From Heliocidaris erythrogramma (Eukaryota > Echinodermata > Echinoidea > Camarodonta > Echinometridae): a stretch of 64,000 bases of DNA. Made by a program: the position numbers and the translations under genes. Positions 1-11,000 of this stretch are shown here, one piece after another; within the stretch, counting starts at the first letter, position 1; every line of letters begins with the position of its first letter. Location: positions 46,107,813 through 46,171,812 of the forward strand of contig CM046855.1 of NCBI GenBank assembly GCA_025617745.1. The letters run 5' to 3'. Under the pieces are notes generated by a model. It saw only the letters and a program-made list of their open reading frames with translations, was not told the origin of the DNA and did not search any database.

Positions 1-510
1 CTTTAAGTTAACGAAACAACATCCTTTGTTCTGAGATTACAAGTCTAATAGGAACAAAGAGGTCAACGTGAACAACAAGTTTGCTAAACTTAAAGTTTAT
101 TCTGTCCACACGGTCCACAACTGTGAGGGAGGACCCCCCCGCTTGTGGTTTCGGCATTAACCCCTACCATGCCGTGGGCGGCAAATCCCGCCCCAAAATG
201 TGAGTGTTGATCATTTTGTTTGAACTCAGAATGGATTGAAAATTCTTCCTCATACAGAAACTTGTGCCTCCAATATAATGTTTATTCCTATGCAATAAAT
301 CTTTGCCTAGTTTGCTAAAAAAAAAAACTGATTGAACTTTAATATTGAACTCATGAAAGTTCATTTTTGACAACTGCTCAAAAATCTGGTGGCATGGAAG
401 GGGTTAACTTGTCGCTTGTGGTTCTGGAACTACAAGTAAACTTGAAGTTTTGAAACTGTCAGCGAAAGTTAGTTTAGCTCCCTCCGTGTGAACCTGACTT
501 TTGCGAGATT
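1..510. mobile_element. Degenerate TIR element (left part outside window) with a nested MITE
   Basis: The right end near 470-500 reads TTTAGCTCCCTCCGTGTGAA, which is the reverse complement of the left end of the element at 3354 (GTTCAYACG...GGGAGCTAAAC). The interior has AAACTTAAAGTTT-like words, as at 3375. A TTAA MITE interrupts it at 161-403. Confidence 0.5.
161..403. mobile_element. TTAA-flanked MITE, family 1 (CCCCTACCATGCC)
   Basis: Ends CCCCTACCATGCC and GGCATGGAAGGGG are inverted and flanked by TTAA at 157-160 and 404-407. A second copy in opposite orientation lies at 40395-40636 and a decayed one near 5160-5220. The short ORF inside is not conserved. Confidence 0.8.
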
Positions 511-1589
511 GTGTTTCTATGTGCATCCAAAGTGCTTGGAAATTATTATCCCTACTTCAGCTTGTCAGCCACTAACAGCAAATAGTTTCCTACAGAAGTT
601 CACCTCAATCTGTCTTAAAAGGGGGTCCAAAAATTTAGCTGTTGATTAATAAAAAATTGAAATTGTGATTGAAAAAAAGCATATATGGAAAATCATTTGG
701 AAGGTAAATACCTGTTATTGATAGTGCCAAGCCACTTATTTTTTTTGAAGTAAGGAAATATTAGCATCATCATTATGATATGGTACCAATATTTTTATCG
801 TGAAATGACAGCATTAAAGCTCAAAATTAAATTTGCTTAAGAATAATTAATTGGAACTAAAAGTTTCCATTTAAAATGCAATGTATAAAACAGATTTCGA
901 TTTTGTATGGATTTGGAGTGAATTAATGCTCATTTGAATCGTACGACAGTTATCTGAAATGTTTGCTGAACCAAACTACGTAATCATTTTGGTATTTATC
1001 GCTGCATGTGCAGCATGCTAGGACACACCCTGCCAAACTGATGTGTACAAATGATGCGAACACACATGCATTTGAACAGATGCGAGCGACATTATTTCCA
1101 ATATCTCAGACTTTTAACGTATTATAATTTGGATTACGTGGAGGCCAACCAAGCACAACATGTGATTCAAATTGGAACTTCTCCTGTAAAAATAAATCAA
1201 CATTTTATGAAAGCTTGTCATCAGATTTTCGACATTCTGTATAAGTCTCCAGTTGCAAATTTTGATAATGCATGAAATGAGGTCTCTCTCATTTTTCTTT
1301 CAATATGACATGGAGTCTAGCAGGGCTTAGTTATCATGCTTGTAATGACGATGATCGGTTATAGCGGTGTGTAACCAAAATTGTTCTGGAATTCTCATCA
1401 TGACTCAGCCCTGGATTTCTAATCCTTGTTATGAGAAAGGAAAATGAAAGTCATACACGTCTATGCCTCTAAAAGGCCATTTGCCCCGTCTTGAAAAGAA
1501 CAGATGATAACCGTCCAATTTGAAGCATGCTAATAGCACCTTCATACTTACTGCCGACAAAATTAGGCTGGGTGCAATCAATACACCAT

Positions 1590-1960
1590 TTTAGTGGCGG
1601 ATTTATGGGGGGGGGATCTCGGCCCGTGCCCCCCCCCCCCCTTTTGAAAGAAAAGTATGCATTTTGCCCCCCACCTTAGAACTGATAACCCCGTTTTTTT
1701 TTTGCCTGTCAGAGAACTACAGAGAAAAACTGGACCCCATAAAATCTTATAACAACCCCCCCCCCCAACTGAGCGACTTTTGGAGGGCTGGTAAAAAAAA
1801 ATTCTCCCCCCCCCCACTGAGCGACCTTTGGAAGGCTGGCAAGAAGATAAAATACGGATCTCCCTCCAAGCAGTTCCCTAAAGTTGACAGCCCTGCATTT
1901 GTGCCCCTGCACCATTTAAACCATGGGCACACATTTAATAAAACAAGGAATAATGTGGGG
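1590..1960. repeat. Poly-C/poly-G rich repeat with a short tandem duplication
   Basis: It holds several long C or G homopolymers and two copies of an ACTGAGCGAC-(C/T)TTTGGA-GGCTGG unit about 56 bases apart (1768 and 1816). Overlapping ORFs on both strands reflect the low complexity, not genes. Otherwise 510-2570 shows nothing recognisable. Confidence 0.55.
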
Positions 1961-2573
1961 GTTCTTTTTCCAAGCATAGAGCAGATCAGCATTTAAGGGT
2001 TTCAAAATTTTATGATTTTGAGAAAAAAAAGATGTCTTTTCCTTTTGCCTTTCATGATATTATGGAATCATATTCACTTTGAACTACATTAGCCCTTTCC
2101 TTTCTCATTTCTAAATCTTGAAAAAGGCTGGCTTCAAATCCTTTCAATCCATTGCTCTCTGCCTTTTTAGAACAAACTCCCTGCATTTCTAAGAAATAGT
2201 ACTTCACTCGACTATGTTTTAAAAATAAATCTGAAAACATGCCTCTACAATTCTTATTAATTTTTTTTCATAGACTAAGAGGGCAGTGCCAAGCATCCTT
2301 TGGAAAAGGCACTACCATGTAAATCTTATTATTATTATTCAAAAATCATATCTCAAATGTGCTAACAGCTATTCCAACATTTATTGCAACAAGAAAAAAC
2401 AAAAGAAAAAGGTCATCCATTTTCACAATATCTTGACAGCCTATAAGATTTCTGAATTTAACAACTGATTTTTTTTTTAAATTGGGGGTGCCCCCTACAC
2501 CCCGTAGCAATTGAAATACCCCTACCATCATCCCTTACTATGTTTAAGTCATAAGTGTAAAACTGTATGATAT

Positions 2574-2849
2574 GTCAATATGGCACGAAAAAGAGACCTG
2601 ATAACGAAGCTTTTCGACCTGCACTCATCAGGTTATCACGCAGGTATGTAACAAATTACTCGAATAAACTATATTATACTCGATGAACTCGGACGCTGTA
2701 ATTTCAGAACAATCGCAAAGCTTGGATGAACTCCTTTTGTCTACATAAAAGGGGTTCATGCGATTGAATGTAAGCGGCTTCCAGAAAGCGTAATGAGTGC
2801 AGGTCGAAAAGCTTTGTTATCATGTCTCTTTTTCGTGCCATATTGAAAT
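2574..2849. mobile_element. Short element with ~50-bp terminal inverted repeats
   Basis: The left end TCAATATGGCACGAAAAAGA recurs inverted at the right end (GTGCCATATTGA). The two arms match over about 50 bases with two or three differences. No coding capacity. Probably a TA-target (mariner-type) MITE, but the palindromic border hides the duplication. Confidence 0.75.
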
Positions 2850-3164
2850 TTTTTAGTACAAAGAAAATTATTTTTGTATGATATGTTTTCCAATATTTCA
2901 AGAATGCTGAGATGAGAGTTGGCTGCTAGGTTGATTATGAGCATAGATATTTTTTTTAATTCAAATTTTCAAAAAATTGAGCTGCAAATTTTAAGACATG
3001 AATGCTTATTTTTCTTTTAAAAATTCTGTGCATGAAACAACATATAACCCAACAGAAATTAGCACAGGTTGTGCAGAAATATTTGCTCATTCTGCTGAAT
3101 GTGAACTTTTGTTGTTGTATACAGTACATTGAATGAGCTTCTATCAAATTGAGAAATAACAACA

Positions 3165-3345
3165 CCAACAATAATAACCATAACCATAATCATAATAATA
3201 AATGATAATAGTAAACTAATAGTTATAATAATAATGATAATGATAACAATAATAATACTCTAGTGATGATTATAATAATTGTAATAGTAGTAGTTATAGT
3301 TATAGTAATCGTAATCATCTTAATAGTAACATTTCTATTGCACTT
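3165..3345. repeat. ATA/ATG microsatellite-like tract
   Basis: Interspersed AATAAT, GATAAT and TAGTAGT trinucleotide runs, very AT-rich, with no gene. Confidence 0.7.
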
Positions 3346-3353
3346 AATAATAG

Positions 3354-4048
3354 TCAGGTTCATACGATGGGAGCTAAACTTTAAGTTTCGCTCGTAGTTT
3401 TAAAACTTAAGTTAAAGGTAATGTACAGTTTTGGTAAACCCTCAAAAACTTTTTGCCAGGTTTCTTTGATTTTTGTTGATAAATAGCAAGATACTAGCAA
3501 TACTAAGACACTGTGAAGATTTCGCCTCCTAAAGTTTAATATTAATCAAATAAGAGGCAAAAAGTACTTTATATGCCGGGACAGGTAGCATGAGCTATAC
3601 ACTATACATACACGTGTAAAATCAATGAGTACATGTAGCTACACACAGTGACGCACATGTTGTCTCTATGTGAAGCCCCAAGATTGCAGTGCAGCGAGCC
3701 ATCGGGGTGGCAAGGTCCTAGCATATGGCAGTGATCGAGCGTTCCTTAGAGATATTTACACTGAAATTTACAAGAAATCATAGATGGAATACCAAAATGA
3801 TCTCATACAGACATCTTTTGATACAAGGAGAACAACATGAAACTATATTTAACATTTTTCTTTCCAGTTTCCCCTTTGCTACCAATGCTGTACATGAGCT
3901 TTAACTTGTAGTTATCTTGTAGTTTATTCAGGCCGTATGAACGATTGCTTGGCTTGTAGTTTCAAAGCAACGAGCATCGTTGTTTCTGGCCCATGTGAAC
4001 CCTTTCGTTTACTTTAAATTTCGATATTACAAGACCCGTATGAACATA
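3354..4048. mobile_element. TIR element related to the one at 1-510
   Basis: Ends GGTTCATACG and CGTATGAAC are inverted, with GGGAGCTAAAC near the left end. Lies in the intron just upstream of the catalytic-Cys exon. No ORF. Confidence 0.5.
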
Positions 4049-4218
4049 GCTAATATGTTTCCAAGTGATTTACATTAATTATACTGGTCGTGGATTCAGT
4101 TGGTATCCCGCTCATAGAGTGCACTTTCTCTACTCCAGAGGGCAGCTTTCCAGCCAGTCATCTTCTAACAAACTTATAAGTACAGTGTAACTGATTTGAT
4201 TTGACTTGATTTAACCAG

Positions 4219-4462
4219 GTGATTGTTGGTTCCTCGCTGCCATCGCTGGTCTCTCTCTGGATGAGCACCTCCTGCAGAAGGTTGTTCCCCCTGACCAGAA
4301 TTTTGATTTAGGAATCATCAAGTTCAACTTCTGGCACTACGGCAAATGGGTGACAGTTGTCATTGACGACCTGCTGCCCACCTACAATGGTCGCCTAGTC
4401 TTTGTGCACTCCAAGGAGAAGAATGAGTTCTGGAGCGCCCTTTTGGAGAAGGCTTACGCCAA
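4219..4462 (+). CDS. Calpain A exon: catalytic Cys, protease subdomain PC1
   Basis: The acceptor AACCAG precedes GTGATTGTTGG and the donor is AA|GTGAGT. The exon begins in the Gly codon of [14 protein letters not shown], where the Cys is the catalytic nucleophile. It continues through the [20 protein letters not shown] strand and [20 protein letters not shown], both diagnostic for calpain PC1. It ends in phase 2 and rejoins the next exon to give [13 protein letters not shown]. Confidence 0.95.
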
Positions 4463-5058
4463 GTGAGTTTAGACAGCAAAGGTCTGCCATTATTGTTTAA
4501 GATGAACTTGTATGCTTTGTAAGCCATGATTGTAAAAAGCTTTTATGTATGTAACATAGAGTTAAGAAATAAAGCATGGCAGTAGGAAACATCATATTGC
4601 ATTTTTAGGGCAGCTTTGATATCACTGTGTTTTATCTGATCAAAATATTCACTTACTCGAGTTCAGTGCTATTAAATAAGGTGTAATTGATGAATTCATT
4701 CCCCTTAAATACTAGGGTTCATGGGGGCTATGAAAACTTGAAGGGTGGCAATGTGATCGAGGCTATGGAGGACTTCACTGGTGGTGTCTCTGAGAGCTTC
4801 GACTTGACCCAGAACCCGCCTCCTGGTCTCTTCAAGATCCTCAGGACATCCTATGACAGGGACTCCCAGATTGGTTGCTCCATCAATGCCAAACCAGGCC
4901 AAATTGAGGCCAAACTTCCCAGCGGTCTCATCGCAGGGCATGCCTACACCATCACTGATGTCAAGAAGGTGTGTTCAAAATGTCAGTACTAAAAATGCCA
5001 AATAATCAAATACTAGAGATTCTTCTTCTGATTACTGCTAGACCATTTTGAATTTTTT

Positions 5059-5089
<31 letters not shown>

Positions 5090-8000
5090 GGGTATTGGAC
5101 TAAATTTGCTGAAATTTGTTTCTACTTCAGGAACAAAATGGAGAGGTCTTTATATTCCAAACTTATAGTAGAAATTCACATTCTTGGGCAGGATTTGCCA
5201 CCCACAGCAGGGAAGGTGTTAAAACAAGCTCAGCCAGATAGACTGCCCAAAGATCGGTATGGTTTGATATCCACTCATTAATACCAAAGCAATGTGTCAA
5301 TTTGGGGGATTTGTTATTTCCACTTTTATTGTACATCAAACTAATTTCCTCTGGTTACTGTTTCTGTGACAGGTGAGCGTTGGTGGTCAAAATCTGCGTC
5401 TTATCAGGATCCGCAACCCTTGGGGTCAGGTGGAATGGAACGGAGCATGGAGTGACAAGTTAGTACATCTATAACCCTCAGGGTCATGTCAAAAGGTCCA
5501 GGATATGTGTGACATGAATCCCAAGTGTGACTTGCCTGACATATTTGAAGTACAGCATGACTGTACATATTTCTTATTGGTATAAATAGCTAGATTTGGT
5601 AATATTCCTCAGAACTTGCCCACACCGCACACCTTATTATAAGGTCAACTTTTTACCTACCCTGAGATACCTGGATAAGAGACTGAATGCAGGCATATTA
5701 TGCATCGGTATTCAGTTCCATGTTTTTCTTCCTTTTCAAGATGGCTGGATCGTTTCCTGCTGCAGGTGATTTATCATTGTACATGATGGGCTCATTCTTC
5801 CAGCATCCATCCCAAGCTACCTCAAAACTGTGTACACTCAGGGCAGCAATGGCATCATTGCGAAGACTATTCCATGGTTAACGTATTTGTACTTAAAAAG
5901 AATATTTGTATCTGTGTTTTGGTCCTAGGAATAAATAATTGTTTACTATATCCTCTTCTCTGATCCCTGGATTGTAATACCAGGGGAGCATTTCATCAAG
6001 TGTTTTATCAGTGATTTTTACTGACAAATTTGCTCTTGGCCAATCAGAGGCAAGGATTTCAGTAGCTTATAACAGTTGTCGGTAAAAATCACTGAAAAAA
6101 CGCTTGATGAAACGCTCCCCTGGTTTGGCGTTACATCAGAATCATACTCCAGATGATACAAACAAACCAGATTTTTAGCTGAATATTAAATTATACTGCA
6201 GGTATTTGCTTACTTATGGCATTTTATGCATTGGCTGATGTAACCCATGGAAAAACTTTTATGTCCTCTTTTAGAGTCATAATTGAAATCCATGTTCCAC
6301 ACACTAGAAATGCCAATGAAATGGCTGATGATAACACAAATTTTTGGATTTTAAGTAAGATGATAATGCTTGCATGGAATGTCCTGAAAGGGTATTTGAT
6401 CATATTTGTGCTATAATTTTCTTGTCCATTTTTCAGTTCTCGAGAATGGGACAAGATTCCTCAACATCAGCGCAGAAGCCTTGGATTAGTCAGTGAAGAT
6501 GATGGTGAATTCTGGTGAGTGCATGTTGGTTTGCTGGCTGCCCTCTGCATCATGGTCGTTTTACAGACCCTATAGTTTTAATAATAATAATAATAATAGT
6601 GGCTACTTGTATAGCGCGCAGGTCCGCCTTTCGACGCTCATGGCGCTGTGAACAATAATAATTACGAAGACATGAAAAGAGAAACAATTACAGATACATT
6701 ACAGCATAAAGATATAGACAGTTAAAGAGTGAATAGGAAGGTTTTCAATTTTGATTTAAATTGTTCAGTAGCGGAAATTTGACGAAGGGTTATGGGGAGA
6801 TTATTCCACAGTTTTGGACCAATAACAGAAAATGCTCGATCACCCCATGAGTGTTTTACTTTTGGTGTGTGAAATATAAGTGTATCTGCTGAAGAACAGA
6901 GATTTCGGGTTGGTTTGTAAAGTGTGACAGATTTACTCAAATAAACAGGGGAAAAAGAATAGACAACATGATGCATTAACAAAATAATTTTGAAGGAGAT
7001 TCTTTTTGCTACTGAGAGCCAGTGAAGCGACCTGAGGATAGGCGATATGTGATCTGATTTTTTAGTGAGTGTTAAGAGGCGGGCTGCAGAATTCTGGAGT
7101 CGCTGGAGTTTGTGTACTTCTTTTTTAGTGAGGTTACAGAAAAGGGAGTTAGCGAAATCAAAGCGAGAGGAGATCAAAGCATGTATTAAAAGTTCTGTTG
7201 TAGCTTTAGGAAGATACTTCCGGATAAATCCTAGGTTGCGTAATTGAAATCTTACAGACTGTTGCACATACAATATATGATTCTTAAAATACATCTCCTG
7301 GTTAAATATTACTCCAAGGTTGCGTGCAGCAGTAGATGGGGTAATGAGACTGTCACCAATGCGAACTTTGCAAGATAGATAATTCGTCTTTGATAACATT
7401 TGTTTTGATCCAAATAACAAGAATTCAGTTTTTTTTATCATTCAGTTTAAGACCATTTGTTGTCAGCCATAATTTCAGTTCATCTAAACATGACTCAAGC
7501 TTGTGTATTGTTTCCAAAAGTAATGGGAATGAAGGTTTGGTAGAAACATGGATTTGAATATCATGTGCATAGCAGTGGTAATCGATGCGGTGCTTCTCGA
7601 AGATTTTACTAATTGGTTGTAGGTATAGGGAAAAGAGAAGTGGACCACCAACTGACCCCTGGGGCACACCAAACTTAACTTCAGTTTGCTCTGATGTGAA
7701 TTCACAGATCTTCACACACTGATTTCTGTTTGTCAGATATACAAACCAGTCGAGGGCAGTTCCACCCACGCCCATAGATTTTAGACGCTTGATCATGATG
7801 CTATGTTCCACAGTATCAAAGGCTGCTGACATATCCAGCCTAACAAGAGCAGTAATATTTCCCTGATCCATTTGTCTCAGTATCTGATCAGATAGGTTTG
7901 TTAGGAGAGTTTCTACGCTGTGCCCAGACCTATATGCGGACTGATAGGAATCTAACAAGTTGTTTGTTTGTAGATATGTAGTCAACTGACAAAAAACAAC

Positions 8001-11000
8001 TCGTTCTAGTAATTTGCTCAGGAAGGATAAATTTGAAGTGATTCATGATCTAAACTTGACTTCTTTAGGGTAGGGCAAATTTTATGGGGTTTTTTTCATT
8101 ATCTTTTATGAGTTTTTGTGAAAATTTAATCCAGTTGTATTTCAGTTGAAGTGAATTATGTAAAAGAGTGAAAGTGAATATCCACAAGGCTTGAATTCAT
8201 CGATTATTCGTCCTTAAAAATTGTAAGGCTTGTCCTCCCCCTTTTCATTTATTTTAATTTAACCATAATTAACCATAAAAGGGCCTTGGGGTGGGTGGGT
8301 TGGAGGGGGAATCCACCCCCTTGATATGCGCGGAGATATGTTCAAGGAAGATTCATATAATTTGTTACGGTCCCCAGAATGATAAATAGTAATGTTTCTA
8401 CTTTTCTATTCCTTCTGATCCGACTTTAAATCTATGCATACATGTACAGTACTTGCTTACATAGTAGGCAATATATATTGGTAGATATATTCCTATAAAA
8501 GGGGAAGACCGAGCAGACGTTGGAGGGATGATATCGTAAAATATGCAGGCTTTACATGGCAAAGAAAAGCACAGAATAGAAGCTATTGGAAAGGGGATGA
8601 AGAGGCCTTCCTCCAGCAGTGGAGTGAAATAGGCTGATGATGATGATGAGATATATTCCAGCAAACATGAGTGCTTCAGGAAGGAGTAAATGTTTCAAAA
8701 GTGGCATAGCTTATCCCTCTTGCCTATAAACGCAACCACGATGCTGCCTTTTTGTCAATAAGTTTGATGTATGTCTGGGGTTTTTTTTGCAGGATGGAAT
8801 TCCGTGACTTCAGGAGGCACTTTGAGAGGGTGGACATGTGCCACTTGAGTGCAGAGGCCATGACAGGCAAGGGCAAGAGGAAGTGGCAGGCCATCATCAA
8901 GGATGGCAAATGGCAGAGAGGTGCTACCGCTGGAGGGTGCCGCAACTTTCCTGGTGAGACAGAACTGCACCAATCAAAGTGCTTCTTTGCAAAATTGTAG
9001 TATTTACTGTCAGGCCTTTCTATAAAGGCCTACCAAGGGTAACGGTACACTCAGAGATACCAGTTTTCAGGCTGTTGCCTGAATTCAGGATCTGTAAGCG
9101 CTCTATGGCAGGCATTTTCAGGCTTCAAATTGTACTGGCCATATCGTCTGTTGAGAGCCAGAAGGGCATTAACAGAATTAATGCCATATTGGCGTCATCA
9201 TGTAAGTAATCACTTTTTCTGGCTGAGTGAATAGAATTGACTCGGATCACCGAGTCACCATAGACACCATAGATATTTTTACAGCATATATTCTTTCCTT
9301 TTTTTGGGGGGGGGGGACACAGTGAGTAGCTTCCATATTATGATTTATATTTTTTCTACCTGTATCATAGGGTAAGAACAGGCTTGATTAATATTTTCTA
9401 CAAAATCCTGAATACCCAAATTTCAGTGCCAATGTATTGTTCCATATTTTCATAAGTTCTGTTAGCTACTATGTTTTCCATATTCATTAGAATGCATGGA
9501 TATTTGTGGAAGTTGAAGACAGCATCTTACTTCTCTTAAACCTCTGCGGTTGCTCAGTATTCTGTCATATTTATCTCCGTTTGCATTTAGAGTGTGAAAA
9601 TGTTATTATATGTGCTTTTTAGTTTGTTGCATTTTGAGATTACACGATATGATGCAGCCAGCTTTTTGGCACTTGTGAAAGCTAGTGCACCATTTACCCC
9701 TGGAATAATTTGTATAATTATCGTCTGAATACATATAAGTTCATCCAGCCCCCAATACAAAACTATACACGTACAGTAGACTATTTTCTCCAATTGTTTT
9801 CTGTCATCAGACACATTCTGGATCAATCCCCAGTTCCAGCTCATTTTAGAGGAGGAGGATGACAAGGACGATGTCGGGGATGAGGAGGATGACGATGGCT
9901 CAGCAAACAAGCCTGGATCTACCTTCCTTGTTGCCCTTATGCAGAAGAACAGGCGAGCACAGCGTAAGATGGGGGTGGACAACCTCACCTGTGGTTTTGC
10001 CATTTACAAGGTACCTACGGAGGACATGCTCCAACTACAGTTGCTCTGCTGTCAATATGCAACACTCACCAAGTTCCTAATTTTAAACAATATACCTAAC
10101 CCTAAACCTAATCCTTAACCTATCCTAAAACCTGAAAGCAATCCTTAACCTAACCCCATATATTTGATGGTATAAAGCCTAGAGCAGTTGCCTCACTGCG
10201 GTCTAGTGTTACGTAATAATGATAATGACAATAATGGTGGCTTCTTGTTTAGCGTTCATATCCATCACAGCGTGATGCTCCTAGCACTCCATAAATTTTA
10301 CCCCGGTTATAGCCCAGCGGCCAAATATGCAGCGCTCTAGCATATTTTAAAAGAGAATGTTGAGTACTAGTTATGTGGTTAATTATGTAGTATAAAATAG
10401 GAACAATTTTGTATTATGAATTTAATCACTTTGACTTTGGAGATCGTAGGTTCAAGACACACTTTTGTTGTTAGGCAAGGCATTCTATATGCATTGCTTC
10501 TCTCCACCCAAGTATCAAATGAGTACCTGATGGGATGGGAACATAATTGTTCTTGTAGTAGTATTTGTGGGCCTGTACAGTGGCCACTGGCTGGAAAGGA
10601 GTGGAGGACGTTCACTGCAAGTGCGGAATCATTATTGAATCCAATGACTTTGGTAATACACACTGTGAAGCTAAAGCTCTTTGCTTGTTCTGGAAAGGCA
10701 CTAAAGAAGAAGTTATTGTCATTATCAATCTTTCTTTTCTTCTTTGGCAGTGTGAGGGAAACTTTGACCCCACCGTTGGACTGTCAAAGGATCACTTCCT
10801 GTACAACGCATCTTCGGCCCGATCACCCTCCTTCACTAACACCCGTGAGGTTAGCGGAAGGTTCAAACTACCACCAGGGAACTACGTCATCGTCCCTTCG
10901 ACCTTTGAACCCAACCAGGAAGGTGACTTCCTGTTACGTATCTACTCCATGAAGATGAGCAAGGGAGTGTGAGTGAAACACATCTTATTTTGTCTCTATA

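Larger units (their letters stand above)
6585..8045 (-). mobile_element. CR1/L2-like LINE fragment, 5' truncated
   Basis: Minus-strand reverse transcriptase from about 8035 ([14 protein letters not shown]) through [48 protein letters not shown] and the C-terminal [21 protein letters not shown] and GPKLWNNLP blocks. The 3' end carries an (ATT)n tail (6586-6599 on plus). Defects: the catalytic YxDD reads YAHD, and the frame shifts in a T run near 7430-7440. No longer autonomous. Confidence 0.92.

Noticed and set aside
1578-1996. Cluster of overlapping ORFs on both strands
   Set aside because: Arises from poly-C/poly-G and a short duplication; no splice or domain support.
10011-10080. Reading on past the 10010 donor (KVPTEDMLQ) as extra calpain coding sequence
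   Set aside because: It looks calpain-like for three residues, but splicing at 10010 to 10751 restores the expected spacing between GFAIYK and KDHFLYNAS, and the readthrough soon hits a stop.
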